A stretch of DNA of 37,332 bases, taken from assembly GCA_902788605.1 (NCBI GenBank), contig CADAKX010000042.1, positions 1-37,332 of the forward strand. The letters run 5' to 3'. The position numbers and the translations under genes were made by a program. The stretch is from an uncultured Prevotellaceae bacterium (GTDB taxonomy: Bacteria > Bacteroidota > Bacteroidia > Bacteroidales > Bacteroidaceae). Of this stretch, positions 7,534-16,354 are shown one piece after another. Each line of letters opens with the position of its first letter. Positions within the stretch are counted from its first letter, which is position 1. A model generated the notes under the pieces. That model was given only the letters and a program-made list of their open reading frames with translations, made no database searches and was not told where the DNA came from.

Positions 7534-9027
7534 TTATTTCTTTACCACTTTCTTGCCATCCCTAATACTGATGCCCTTGCCCTTGGTCTTGCGACCCTGC
7601 AAGTCATAGGAAGAATCATTCACTTCCCTTTTCTTGTTTTCTAACGAAAGGATGCCTGTGGGCTCTTCGCTAAACTGCCAACTGTCGAAGTCGAATAAAG
7701 AGGATTCTGATCCAACGGAGCCGGAGAATGTGAAGAACAGGTCTTGGATGCCTGTGATGGGAGATGTCAGGTCGCAGGTTACATCCGTCCATTCACCATC
7801 GGTCGGCTCGATGGCTATGCGGCCTTTGATGGTACCGCTCTTGCTGCTAGTCCTGATATATAACGTACATTTCTTATAGACCTTCAAATGAGCCTTGAAT
7901 GATTTGGCACCTGCCGTGCCGAAGTCCACGTTGCGTACTTTGATATAGTTGCCGGATTTGATATTGGTGACGTAGCAGCCCGTGTAGTCGCCCACACAGA
8001 GTACGCCATGGCATTGATTGATGGTCTCAGCCTCCTGCAGGACAAATGGATTCAGTGTCTGTAAAGGAGCTACTCCCTTGCTGGTGAAGTTGATGTGGGG
8101 AATGGTGCCGTCCTCGTTGGGCGTGAACTCCTCTATGCAGGTAGAACGTTTGTAACCACCGCCGTTTGGCAGTTTTCCATTGTGGTAGAACATATAATGA
8201 TGCCCCTTGAACTCCACACTGCCGCCGTGGATAGTGAAACTGTTCTGGGCCTGGTCCAATATTTTTCCCTGATATGTCCATGGACCAGTTGCTTTGTCGG
8301 CCGTGGAGTAGGCCCAATGTTCTGGCACACCGCCTGCGGCATATTCCAGATAGTACTTGCCATTACGTTTGTATAGCCATGATGCCTCTTCGAAGTTTGG
8401 ATCGCCATTTTCATTCTTGTGTGGCCCGAAGGCTGTTTCATTCTTGACATTTACGGAAATCTCACTGCCTGTGAAAGTGGTCATACTCTTGTTGAGTTTT
8501 ACATACCATAGGTTATTGTTACCATAATAAAGGTACGCCTGACCGTTGTCGTCGATAAATACCGTTGGGTCAATCTTAAACCAGCCCTTTACCAATGGCT
8601 TCTTGATGGGATCTTTATATGGTCCTGCAGGATTGTCGGCTACGGCCACACCGATGCCGGGATAAGCCTCCCCCTTGATAGTGGCTGTAACGTACCAATA
8701 CCATTTGCCATTGCGCTCAATACACTGACTAGCCCAGCAGTCGTTGTCCTGCTTTGCCCATGAAGAGAACGTTGCTGATGTCAGTGGTGTACCGCGATAC
8801 GTCCAGTTTACCATGTCGACAGTGCTATATAGCAACCAGTCTTTCATTGTAAAGTAGCCGTTGACAGTCTCGTTCTCGTCGTGATCAACGAAGAGGTACA
8901 GCGTGTCGCCGTGCACATAAGGAGCTGGGTCTGGTGTGTAGCGATCACAGATGATGGGATTCTGTGCCTGAAGCGTAGCTGTGGCTAAGCAGGCAAAGAT
9001 GGTTGATAGCAAGTTGTTTTTAGTCAT
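7534..9027 (-). CDS. GH43 arabinofuranosidase/xylosidase-type enzyme with CBM6 and sorting tail
   Basis: 497-residue secreted enzyme, probably removing arabinofuranose side chains from arabinoxylan. Signal peptide to about residue 21. A five-bladed propeller occupies about 23-325, with the three acidic residues expected in GH43: Asp33 (TPDPAPY, base), Asp153 (FKIDPTVF) and Glu214 (NFEEASW, acid). His267 in TIHGGS is also typical. Residues about 328-452 are a CBM6-like domain (VLQEAETIN ... DFDSWQF). The tail (SYDLQGRKTKGKGISIRDGKKVVKK) is the Prevotella C-terminal sorting motif. It is the first gene of the minus-strand operon that continues into GH115, GH115 and CE1. Arabinofuranosidase activity is an inference from the GH43-CBM6 architecture and neighbours; beta-xylosidase is possible. 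Confidence 0.88.
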   Translation of the reverse strand: MTKNNLLSTIFACLATATLQAQNPIICDRYTPDPAPYVHGDTLYLFVDHDENETVNGYFTMKDWLLYSTVDMVNWTYRGTPLTSATFSSWAKQDNDCWASQCIERNGKWYWYVTATIKGEAYPGIGVAVADNPAGPYKDPIKKPLVKGWFKIDPTVFIDDNGQAYLYYGNNNLWYVKLNKSMTTFTGSEISVNVKNETAFGPHKNENGDPNFEEASWLYKRNGKYYLEYAAGGVPEHWAYSTADKATGPWTYQGKILDQAQNSFTIHGGSVEFKGHHYMFYHNGKLPNGGGYKRSTCIEEFTPNEDGTIPHINFTSKGVAPLQTLNPFVLQEAETINQCHGVLCVGDYTGCYVTNIKSGNYIKVRNVDFGTAGAKSFKAHLKVYKKCTLYIRTSSKSGTIKGRIAIEPTDGEWTDVTCDLTSPITGIQDLFFTFSGSVGSESSLFDFDSWQFSEEPTGILSLENKKREVNDSSYDLQGRKTKGKGISIRDGKKVVKK

Positions 9028-9044
9028 TTCCTTAAAATTTCTTG

Positions 9045-9052
9045 CAAAATTA
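9045..9052 (-). promoter_or_regulatory. TAnnTTTG -7 box for the GH43 operon
   Basis: TAATTTTG on the minus strand, 17 nt upstream of the GH43 start codon. No clear TTTG lies at the usual distance upstream. It is back to back with the nitroreductase -7 box at 9085-9092 in the 91-nt divergent intergenic region. Confidence 0.45.
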
Positions 9053-9084
9053 GTAAAAATTGCTGAGATTTGGAGAATAATATG

Positions 9085-9092
9085 TATATTTG
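9085..9092 (+). promoter_or_regulatory. TAnnTTTG -7 box for the nitroreductase gene
   Basis: TATATTTG, 26 nt upstream of the ATG at 9119. The upstream -33 element is weak (only ATTG at 9059-9062). Confidence 0.45.
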
Positions 9093-9118
9093 TGGCAGAT
9101 TTTGATATTTTTTAGTAT

Positions 9119-9613
9119 ATGAGATTTTTAGAATTAGTAAAACAAAGATACAGCTGCCGCGATTATCAGGCTAAAGCTGTAGAAAAGGAGAAATTGGATT
9201 ATATCATGGAGTGTGTTCGTTTGGCACCCTCTGCAGTGAACAAACAACCTTGGAAGTTCCACTTCGTAACCTCTGAAGCCGACAAAGCCAAGCTTCTGAC
9301 GTGTTATCGTCGTGATTGGTTGGCTTCTGCTCCAATGTATATCATCTGCTCTGTGCTTCATGATGAGGAATGGGTGCGTTTTGACGGCAAACCTCATGGT
9401 AATATTGATATCGCCATTGCTGTGGAGCATCTTTGCTTGGCTGCTACCGAGCAGGGGCTGGCCACCTGCTGGGTGTGCAATTTCGATTCAGCCCAATGCA
9501 AAGAGCTCTTCGCTCTACCTGAGAGCGAAGAGCCCGCTGTCATCATCCCCATTGGCTATGCTGCCGATGAAGTGAAGGAGAAAAAGCGCAAGGAGATGAG
9601 CGCTATTTGTTAA
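9119..9613 (+). CDS. Nitroreductase-family FMN oxidoreductase
   Basis: 164-residue soluble protein of the nitroreductase family, short-form. FMN-binding features seen are RYSCRDYQ at residues 10-17, APSAVNKQPWKFHFVT (about 36-51), and a C-terminal IIPIGYAADEVKEKKR, where the family contacts the flavin phosphate. No signal peptide, so cytoplasmic. It would reduce an unknown electron acceptor with NAD(P)H. It sits alone on the plus strand inside a run of minus-strand carbohydrate genes and its 3' end overlaps the convergent GH29 gene by 11 nt. A role in xylan use is not evident. A perfect 12-bp inverted repeat lies in its coding sequence at 9505-9533. Confidence 0.88.
   Translation: MRFLELVKQRYSCRDYQAKAVEKEKLDYIMECVRLAPSAVNKQPWKFHFVTSEADKAKLLTCYRRDWLASAPMYIICSVLHDEEWVRFDGKPHGNIDIAIAVEHLCLAATEQGLATCWVCNFDSAQCKELFALPESEEPAVIIPIGYAADEVKEKKRKEMSAIC
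9505..9533. repeat. 12-bp perfect inverted repeat within the nitroreductase gene
   Basis: Arms 9505-9516 (GCTCTTCGCTCT) and 9522-9533 (AGAGCGAAGAGC) with a 5-nt spacer. It encodes part of KELFALPESEEPA, a surface loop before the last strand. No T-run follows. Confidence 0.8.
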
Positions 9614-11219
9614 TCTTCAGTACGGGGGCAATCTTATTGCAGGGGGTAGGAAGTTGCACTTCCAATCCCTCTGCAGTCTGACGTGCCTTCAACTTTCCAT
9701 AGCCAAGGAGCTGCACGCTGGTGATGGACTTCTTGAAGTCCTTGTTGCCTTTGGCCAGCGACTTGATGACGAGTTTTCCATCCTTTGGCCATCCCATTGC
9801 TGTGGCGTAGAGATGTTTCTTCGTTTGGTTGAAACGGATGTCACGAGCGTCCATACCATTATACTGCCCCTCGTTGAACCCCTGAGCATTGATGTCAATC
9901 TTCTTCTCTGCTACAGGGCCTTCACCAAATTTTACCCAGGGACGAGTGCCGAAGATACTCTCACCGTTCTGCGTCATCCATGCTTCTAACTCATCGAGGA
10001 AGGCAGAAGCCTTTTCGTCGTAGGTGCCGTCGGCACGCAGAGGGATGTTGAGAAGCAGGTTGCCGTTCTTCGATACAATATCAACCAGTTGTTTCACTAA
10101 ATTGGTTGCTGTGCGATAGCCATGCTTATAGGTGTTGGTGTTATAGTGCCAGTCGCCAATGCAGTTGCATGTCTGCCAAGGTTGATCCACCATCTGGTTG
10201 GGTGCGCCGCGTTCCACATCCCATGTCAAAGCCTTCTTTTGGTCATCATTTAGAATTTTTCCAAAGACAACACCACGTGGATTCTTGTTGTATAGATGTG
10301 TGGCAATCTTTAGACCGCAGTCGCTGATGGGATAGAATGGTAGTACGGTGACATCGAAGTAGATGAGGTCTGGGTTATAGCGATTGATGGCATCAATGGT
10401 ACGGTCGAAAAAGTTGGTGACAAACTCCTGTGATGGCGGACAAGCACCATTATCCCAGCCCCACTGGGCGTGGATACGGCCATTGTCCCACGAGCCCTGA
10501 CTCATGGGGTGGTTTTGCTGATAGAGCATTTGTGGGTCAAGACCTTCCCACCATTTTCCCTTGCCGTCTTCCTTTGTCAGGTTACCATCATAATAGACAC
10601 CTTTTTTATCACCCTTCAGGTCGTAGCGTTGTGAGGGCTCGAACCATGTCCAGGCATGATCGGCATGAAAAGAGATACCCAAAGGTAGTCCCGCTTTTTT
10701 GGCGGCACGTGCCCAACCTTCAAGGATGTCTTTCTTCGGACCGATATTCTGAGAGTTCCATGGCTGGTATTTCGAATCCCATAGATCGTAGTTGTCGTGG
10801 TGGTTGCCCAATACGAAGAAATACTGTGCACCGCAACGCTTATAACGCTCTACCAATGCCTCAGGATCCCATTTCTCGGCCTTGAATAAGGGCAGGATGT
10901 CTTTGTAACCAAATTCAGAAGGATGACCATAGTGTTCACGGTGGTAGTTATACTGGCCACCGCCCTCGAGATAGAGACCGCGAGCCATCCAGTCGCCAGA
11001 GCCCTCTACACACTGAGCACCCCAGTGAGCCCAGATGCCAAACTTCGCATCGCGAAACCATTCTGGGGTTTGGTGTGTTTCGAGTGATTCCCACGTTGGT
11101 TCATACTGACCTTTTTTCATCTGTTCGTGCGCTTCCGAAACAGGCACTTGGTACTTCTGTGCTATTGTTGGCAATAGTCCCATAAGCAACAGATGAACTG
11201 TCCATAATGTTCTTTTCAT
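9603..11219 (-). CDS. GH29 alpha-L-fucosidase
   Basis: 538-residue secreted GH29 enzyme expected to hydrolyse terminal alpha-L-fucosides with retention. Signal peptide MKRTLWTVHLLLMGLLPTIA. The catalytic barrel (about 45-430) shows WFRDAKFGIWAHWG, the substrate-binding FFVLGNHHDNYDLWDSKY and the nucleophile Asp289 in DLIYFDV. NGNLLLNIPLRADG is another GH29 landmark, and a C-terminal beta-sandwich ends at INK. Length is normal. It is a different subtype from the broken GH29 at the left edge. It is convergent with the nitroreductase (11-nt overlap) and divergent from the GH10-CE1 gene across 233 nt. The natural substrate may be fucose on xyloglucan or on complex xylan; the sequence does not decide. 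Confidence 0.9.
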   Translation of the reverse strand: MKRTLWTVHLLLMGLLPTIAQKYQVPVSEAHEQMKKGQYEPTWESLETHQTPEWFRDAKFGIWAHWGAQCVEGSGDWMARGLYLEGGGQYNYHREHYGHPSEFGYKDILPLFKAEKWDPEALVERYKRCGAQYFFVLGNHHDNYDLWDSKYQPWNSQNIGPKKDILEGWARAAKKAGLPLGISFHADHAWTWFEPSQRYDLKGDKKGVYYDGNLTKEDGKGKWWEGLDPQMLYQQNHPMSQGSWDNGRIHAQWGWDNGACPPSQEFVTNFFDRTIDAINRYNPDLIYFDVTVLPFYPISDCGLKIATHLYNKNPRGVVFGKILNDDQKKALTWDVERGAPNQMVDQPWQTCNCIGDWHYNTNTYKHGYRTATNLVKQLVDIVSKNGNLLLNIPLRADGTYDEKASAFLDELEAWMTQNGESIFGTRPWVKFGEGPVAEKKIDINAQGFNEGQYNGMDARDIRFNQTKKHLYATAMGWPKDGKLVIKSLAKGNKDFKKSITSVQLLGYGKLKARQTAEGLEVQLPTPCNKIAPVLKINK

Positions 11220-11292
11220 TGTAGTTGTTTTTTAGTGATTGTAGTTGTTTATAAAAAAATACATGATTGTTGATGCCGTAGCAATTCAGTTA

Positions 11293-11300
11293 CAAAAGTA
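11293..11300 (-). promoter_or_regulatory. TAnnTTTG -7 box for the GH29 gene
   Basis: TACTTTTG on the minus strand, 73 nt upstream of the GH29 start codon, in the 233-nt intergenic region divergent from GH10-CE1. No convincing TTTG at -33. Nothing else is recognised in this region besides the plus-strand box at 11408. Confidence 0.4.
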
Positions 11301-11407
11301 CCCAAAAAAAATGGTATTGACGGGCTTTTTTCCGTATTTTTTTGCAAAATGATACAATTAAGAAACAATGAGACACAAACAGAGATGTCTATTTTTGAGA
11401 AAATAAG

Positions 11408-11415
11408 TAATTTTG
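11408..11415 (+). promoter_or_regulatory. TAnnTTTG -7 box for the GH10-CE1 gene
   Basis: TAATTTTG, 37 nt upstream of the ATG at 11453. A TTTG occurs at 11394-11397, too close to serve as a standard -33 element. Confidence 0.45.
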
Positions 11416-11452
11416 CAGGCGATAAACGATAACTAAACCAATTTTACGGAAA

Positions 11453-13639
11453 ATGAAGAAAACCATTAAATCAGCCGTTGTTGTGCTGCTTGCAATGAGT
11501 AGCACGGCTGTATGGGCACAAGGACTAAAGGACGCCTACAAAAAAGAATTTATGATTGGCGTTGCAGTCAATGGCCGCAATGTGAGTAACCCTGAGCAGA
11601 TGGCTCTTATTAAAAAGGAGTTCAACAGCATCACTGCTGAGAACGACATGAAGCCTCAGCCCACGGAACCAAAAGAGGGTCAGTTTAACTGGGAAGCTGC
11701 TGACCGTATTGCTAACTTCGCACGTCAGAACGGCATCAAATTGCGTGGCCACTGTTTGATGTGGCACTCTCAGATTGGAGAATGGATGCTGGGTGACAAT
11801 CCCACTAAGGAAGTTTTCTATGCTCGTATGAAGAATCATATCCAGCAGGTGGTTAGCCGCTATAAGGATGTGGTTTATTGCTGGGACGTGGTCAACGAGG
11901 CCATGACTGATGACAAGAATGCGATGGATCCCTATCGTCAGAGTGCTATGTATAAACTCTGTGGCGATGAGTTTATTGCTAAGGCTTTCCAGTTTGCCCG
12001 TGAGGCCGATCCGAAGGCTCTGCTTTTCTATAACGATTACAACGAATGCGACCCCGTGAAGAGCCAGCGTATATATAATATGGTGAAAGCCATGAAGCAG
12101 GCAGGTGTACCCATCGACGGTATTGGTATGCAGGGTCACTATAATATCTATGGTCCTACGGAGAAGGAAGTAGACGATGCCATCACACTTTACAAGAAGA
12201 TTGTTAAGCATATCCACGTGACGGAGCTTGATATCCGTGTTAACGAGGAAATGGGTGGACAGCTCCGCTTCAGCCGCGAGGGTGCTACTGTGACCGACTC
12301 GGTGAAGCAGCACCTGGCAGACCAGTATGCTCGTGTTTTCCGTGTGTTCCGCAAGCATAGCGATGTTATCGACTGTGTGACATTCTGGAACTTGGGCGAC
12401 CGTGACTCATGGTTGGGCGCAGCCAACTATCCTCTGCCTTTCGACTCAGAGTACAAGCCTAAGTTGGCTTATGAATTTATTAAGGATAAGAAGGCTCCCG
12501 CTTGGGATATGCCTACAAAACCTGTCCGTCAGCCCCGTGCTCAGCAGCAGCGTCAGCCCATGCAGTTCAATCCTTCTATGGCCTTCCGTAAGGTAGAGGG
12601 TGTAGCAGACGACTTTAAGCCTTCTTCAAAGAACCAGCCTGGTCAGGAGTATCCTCAGGTGAACTCTCAGGGCTATGTTCGTTTCCGTGTACAGGCTCCC
12701 GATGCCAAGGCTGTAACTGTTAGTCTCGGACTGGGTGGCCAGGGTGGCACCAAACTGCGTCGTTTCTTCGACGGCTCATGGATTGGTCAGACTGAAGGCC
12801 CGATGGATGAAGGTTTCCACTACTATCACCTCACCGTTGATGGTGGTACTCTGAATGACCCCGGTACGAACAACTATTTTGGTTCTTGCCGTTGGGAGAG
12901 TGGTATCGAGATTCCCGCCAAGGATCAGGACTTCTATGCTGAGAAGAACGTGGAGCATGGTCAGGTGAGCGAAGTTCGTTTCTGGAGTGAGAGTACCAAC
13001 TGTCTGAGACGTGCTTTCGTCTATCTGCCACCTACCTATGGTAAGAACAAGAAGGAGAAGTTCCCTGTGCTCTATTTGCAGCATGGCTGGGGTGAGAACG
13101 AGTATGCCTGGAGCAACCAGGGACATGCCAACCTCATTATGGATAACCTGCTGGCCGAGGGTAAATGCAAGCCTTTCATCATCGTCATGACCTATGGTAT
13201 GACCAATGATATTAAGTTTGGTGGACTGGGTGGCTTTACTGCTAAGGAGTTTGAGACTGTCCTCTGTGACGAACTCGTTCCTTACATTGACAGCCATTTC
13301 AATACCATTGCCAAAAAGGAAAGCCGTGCTATGGCAGGTTTGTCAATGGGTGGCATGGAGACCAAGACTATCACACTTCGTCGTCCCGAGATGTTTGGTT
13401 CATGGGGACTGCTGAGTGGAGGAACCTATGCTCCCGAGGATATCAAGGATCCCAAGCAGGTGAAGTATATCTTTGAAAGCTGTGGCTCAAAGGAAAATCC
13501 TGATGGAATCAATAAGAGCGTAGAGGCTCTTAAGGCTGCAGGTTATAATGCTCAGGGTTATGTCAGTGAGGGTACTGCTCACGAGTTCCTGACTTGGCGT
13601 CGTAGCCTTTATCAGATGGCTCAAAGGCTTTTCCAATAA
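11453..13639 (+). CDS. xyn10D-fae1A: Bifunctional GH10 endo-xylanase / CE1 feruloyl esterase
   Basis: 728-residue secreted two-enzyme fusion matching the architecture of Prevotella ruminicola Xyn10D-Fae1A. Signal peptide to about residue 22. The GH10 domain (about 25-350) has acid/base Glu149 in DVVNEAM and nucleophile Glu258 in HVTELDIR, with WHSQ and TFWNLGD landmarks. A Q/P/R-rich linker (about 353-372) leads to an E-set/CBM48-like beta-sandwich (about 380-490). The CE1 domain (about 505-728) has oxyanion motif LQHGWGEN, nucleophile Ser631 in GLSMGG and His710 in TAHEF. The pair would cut arabinoxylan and release ferulate from arabinose side chains. It appears monocistronic, with its own -7 box and a hairpin terminator at 13671-13715. 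The symbol is given by resemblance recalled from the family, not from an alignment. Confidence 0.93.
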   Translation: MKKTIKSAVVVLLAMSSTAVWAQGLKDAYKKEFMIGVAVNGRNVSNPEQMALIKKEFNSITAENDMKPQPTEPKEGQFNWEAADRIANFARQNGIKLRGHCLMWHSQIGEWMLGDNPTKEVFYARMKNHIQQVVSRYKDVVYCWDVVNEAMTDDKNAMDPYRQSAMYKLCGDEFIAKAFQFAREADPKALLFYNDYNECDPVKSQRIYNMVKAMKQAGVPIDGIGMQGHYNIYGPTEKEVDDAITLYKKIVKHIHVTELDIRVNEEMGGQLRFSREGATVTDSVKQHLADQYARVFRVFRKHSDVIDCVTFWNLGDRDSWLGAANYPLPFDSEYKPKLAYEFIKDKKAPAWDMPTKPVRQPRAQQQRQPMQFNPSMAFRKVEGVADDFKPSSKNQPGQEYPQVNSQGYVRFRVQAPDAKAVTVSLGLGGQGGTKLRRFFDGSWIGQTEGPMDEGFHYYHLTVDGGTLNDPGTNNYFGSCRWESGIEIPAKDQDFYAEKNVEHGQVSEVRFWSESTNCLRRAFVYLPPTYGKNKKEKFPVLYLQHGWGENEYAWSNQGHANLIMDNLLAEGKCKPFIIVMTYGMTNDIKFGGLGGFTAKEFETVLCDELVPYIDSHFNTIAKKESRAMAGLSMGGMETKTITLRRPEMFGSWGLLSGGTYAPEDIKDPKQVKYIFESCGSKENPDGINKSVEALKAAGYNAQGYVSEGTAHEFLTWRRSLYQMAQRLFQ

Positions 13640-13670
13640 ATTTAATCTAAAAACCAAACCTTACATACAA

Positions 13671-13715
13671 ACCGGCTTAAGTCAGTATCTGCTGATTTAA
13701 GCCGGCTTTCTTTTT
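13671..13715 (+). terminator. Rho-independent terminator after GH10-CE1
   Basis: Stem of about 15 bp with one mismatch (ACCGGCTTAAGTCAG against CTGATTTAAGCCGGC) followed by a T-rich run (TTTCTTTTT). It separates the GH10-CE1 gene from the GH30 operon. Confidence 0.85.
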
Positions 13716-13778
13716 CTCCTGCAACAAAAAATAAAGATATCGAAACGTTTGACACATAGTTAATTGCTCCTTTTTTCA

Positions 13779-13786
13779 TAATTTTG
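13779..13786 (+). promoter_or_regulatory. TAnnTTTG -7 box for the GH30-GH8-esterase operon
   Basis: TAATTTTG, 18 nt upstream of the ATG at 13805. A TTTG at 13748-13751 lies 27 nt upstream of it, longer than the usual 19-21. Confidence 0.5.
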
Positions 13787-13804
13787 CAACCAAAATAACT
13801 AAAG

Positions 13805-16348
13805 ATGAAAAAAGTAATACTGACCTTTACTATGCTTCTGCTGACAACAGCGGCGGCTTTTTCTCAACAGAAATCAACATTGAAAATTGATGCTACCACC
13901 AAGCATCAGCGAATCACAGGTTTTGGTGGTTTTGTCTGCTCTCCGCAGTTTACATATAACCACATGTCAAACTCTGAAATCAAGAAGGTGTGGGGATCAA
14001 CGAGTACGGTGGGGTGTAACATCATGCGTCTTTATATTCCTATTGGCAAAAACGCATGGTCGCAGTCTCTGGCTACGGCAAAACTGGCGAAACAGATGGG
14101 TCTTATCGTTTTTGCTTCACCATGGGGACAGCCTGCGGAGTGGAAGACCAACAACTCGAGTAACGCCAAGAACGCAGACGGCGAGCAAGGTTATCTAAAG
14201 AAGGAGAACTGGGGTGACTATGCTCAGTATCTGGAGGATTATGTGCAGTATCTGCGTAATAATGGTGTAGAGCTTGATGCCATCAGTATCCAAAATGAGC
14301 CTGACTGGCCTTGTGACTATGCTGGATGTCTGTGGTCGGCTACAGATATAGCACAGTTCGTGAAGACCTATGGTCGTACAATCAGTTGTAAGATTATGGC
14401 ACCAGAGACCCTTGCTGTCAGCGATAGTTATGCCAATGCTCTGAACAAAACAGATGTATTGCCTTGTTTTGATATCTATGGTGGTCACCAGTATGGCGGC
14501 ATCCAGAGTGCTTATAAGAACCTGGGTAAAAAGGGAAAGGAAGTCTGGATGACGGAATACCTGATTAACTGGAATGAGGTGGAAGGTAATACAAGAAACT
14601 ATGACTTCTCGAAGGACTTCTTTAATTTCTTTACGGCTATCAATACCTGTATGCTAGGTGACTTCAATGCGTGGATTCATTATGCTGCCAAGCGCTATTA
14701 TGGCATGATGGGTGACGGTCAGCGTGGTGCCGGCAGTTCTGGTACCATTACTAAACGTGGTTATATCATGGCCCACTTTGCGAAGTATGTCACAGGAATG
14801 ACCCGTGTCGATGCAGTCTTTAATGGAAGTGGATTACAGGGCTCTGCCTACATCTCTGAGTCAGGAGATACGGTTGTAGCAGTGATGGCTAATACCACGG
14901 AGGATGCTATAGACTTGACCTTGGACCTGCCTTTCTATACTATGCAGGGACAGCTGGCTACAACTGTTAAGTCGAAGAGCATGAATAAGAAGGAACTGTC
15001 GTATGAGACGGAGACCTGTCGTCCTATGGTACAGATAGACCCCTTGAGTGTTTCTACTGTATTGTTCGTCAAGTCCAGTGAACGTCAGCCTTCGAATATG
15101 GCAGGTACAGCCACCCGTTTTGATCGTATTGATGATATGACAACCACGAAGACAAACTTTGGCACAGCCTATAAACTGTCAAACAAGACGAAGACTTTTG
15201 ATAGTTCTAATCCGCTTATTTCTTCAAGGAAGACCCTGACCTATGGCTATATTGCCTTGAACGATCGCTATGCGCAACTGGTGATGAGAGTGAAGAAAGT
15301 CACGTCAACCAATTCTTTGACGGCAGGCAAACCAACGCTTTACTATGTGAACGCCGAAGGAAAGGCTGTCAGTCACGAGTATGAGCGTCTTGATCTGAGT
15401 GCAGGACAGAACTTTGATATTGTTTTCGACCTCTCGCCTGCAACGCTTACAGATGGCTGTATAGGATTGCTGTCACTTACCTGTGATAACTCACAGTCGC
15501 ATCTCACTATTACATTTGGTGATGTTTATCTTGACAACGGCAATCGTTACGCTGCTACCTTGAGCGGTGCTTATGTGGCTGACGATAGTTATGTGATGGA
15601 ATATACTGCCGATGAGGCTTGCACTAGTCTGGATCTGACTAATGTTACGGATTTGCCTACCACATTGCCTTGGCTCACAGGTACTAACCGCGTGGCCTTG
15701 GTCAGCGAGGGCAGTGCTCTGGCAGATATTGTGAATGTGGTGGCCGGCACCAACTGCCAGAATCTGGTGCTGAAGGCTGACAATGGCAGCTTCCGTCCTT
15801 CTAAGGCATTTACTGCCAATACGGCATCGGTGACTTGTACCATCAATGGCTTGCGTATGTTGATGCTGCCATTCGAGGCAGCTGTGCCACAGGGTATTAC
15901 GGCTTATGTTATAAATGATGACAGAACGCTTCAATCCGTAGCTACAATTACTGCCCATCAGCCAGTATTGGTGGCAGGCAATGGCGAATATACTTTTGTG
16001 GGAACGGGCGACGTGTCGTTTGCCACGAGTCCGCTCGATGCCAATTATCGTGGAACCTATACACAGATACCTTTGTATGAAGGTGACTATGTTTTAGGTC
16101 AGGAGCAGGGCGTATGGGGCTTTACCCGTCTGACATACAAGGGCGTGCTGATGCCATTTGATGTCTATGCACAATTCCCCGCCAGCGCTGAGTCTTTCTT
16201 GCCTCTTGACCTCACAAATACAGGCATTAGTGACGTTGTTGAGCGCTCAGTCTTCTCGTCAGCTGTCTATAATGTCATGGGACAGCGCGTCAGTGGTGCA
16301 AAGAAGGGATTGGTAATACAAAACGGAAAATTATTAATTAAACGATAA
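13805..16348 (+). CDS. GH30 glucuronoxylanase-type enzyme with long C-terminal extension and sorting tail
   Basis: 847-residue secreted enzyme. Signal peptide to about residue 20. The GH30 barrel plus side beta-domain (about 25-425) starts with QRITGFGGF and has acid/base Glu165 in SIQNEPDW and nucleophile Glu251 in VWMTEYL. KIMAPETLAV and WIHYAAKRYYGMMGDG are typical of the bacterial glucuronoxylanase subfamily (GH30_8), which reads a glucuronic acid side chain. One of the two Arg expected around residues 297-298 is Lys here, so side-chain dependence is probable but not certain. About 400 further residues (430-810) form beta-rich regions I do not recognise. The end (VYNVMGQRVSG...GLVIQNGKLLIKR) is the Prevotella sorting tail. 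It heads an operon with GH8 6 nt downstream. Confidence 0.87.
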   Translation: MKKVILTFTMLLLTTAAAFSQQKSTLKIDATTKHQRITGFGGFVCSPQFTYNHMSNSEIKKVWGSTSTVGCNIMRLYIPIGKNAWSQSLATAKLAKQMGLIVFASPWGQPAEWKTNNSSNAKNADGEQGYLKKENWGDYAQYLEDYVQYLRNNGVELDAISIQNEPDWPCDYAGCLWSATDIAQFVKTYGRTISCKIMAPETLAVSDSYANALNKTDVLPCFDIYGGHQYGGIQSAYKNLGKKGKEVWMTEYLINWNEVEGNTRNYDFSKDFFNFFTAINTCMLGDFNAWIHYAAKRYYGMMGDGQRGAGSSGTITKRGYIMAHFAKYVTGMTRVDAVFNGSGLQGSAYISESGDTVVAVMANTTEDAIDLTLDLPFYTMQGQLATTVKSKSMNKKELSYETETCRPMVQIDPLSVSTVLFVKSSERQPSNMAGTATRFDRIDDMTTTKTNFGTAYKLSNKTKTFDSSNPLISSRKTLTYGYIALNDRYAQLVMRVKKVTSTNSLTAGKPTLYYVNAEGKAVSHEYERLDLSAGQNFDIVFDLSPATLTDGCIGLLSLTCDNSQSHLTITFGDVYLDNGNRYAATLSGAYVADDSYVMEYTADEACTSLDLTNVTDLPTTLPWLTGTNRVALVSEGSALADIVNVVAGTNCQNLVLKADNGSFRPSKAFTANTASVTCTINGLRMLMLPFEAAVPQGITAYVINDDRTLQSVATITAHQPVLVAGNGEYTFVGTGDVSFATSPLDANYRGTYTQIPLYEGDYVLGQEQGVWGFTRLTYKGVLMPFDVYAQFPASAESFLPLDLTNTGISDVVERSVFSSAVYNVMGQRVSGAKKGLVIQNGKLLIKR

Positions 16349-16354
16349 ACCAAC

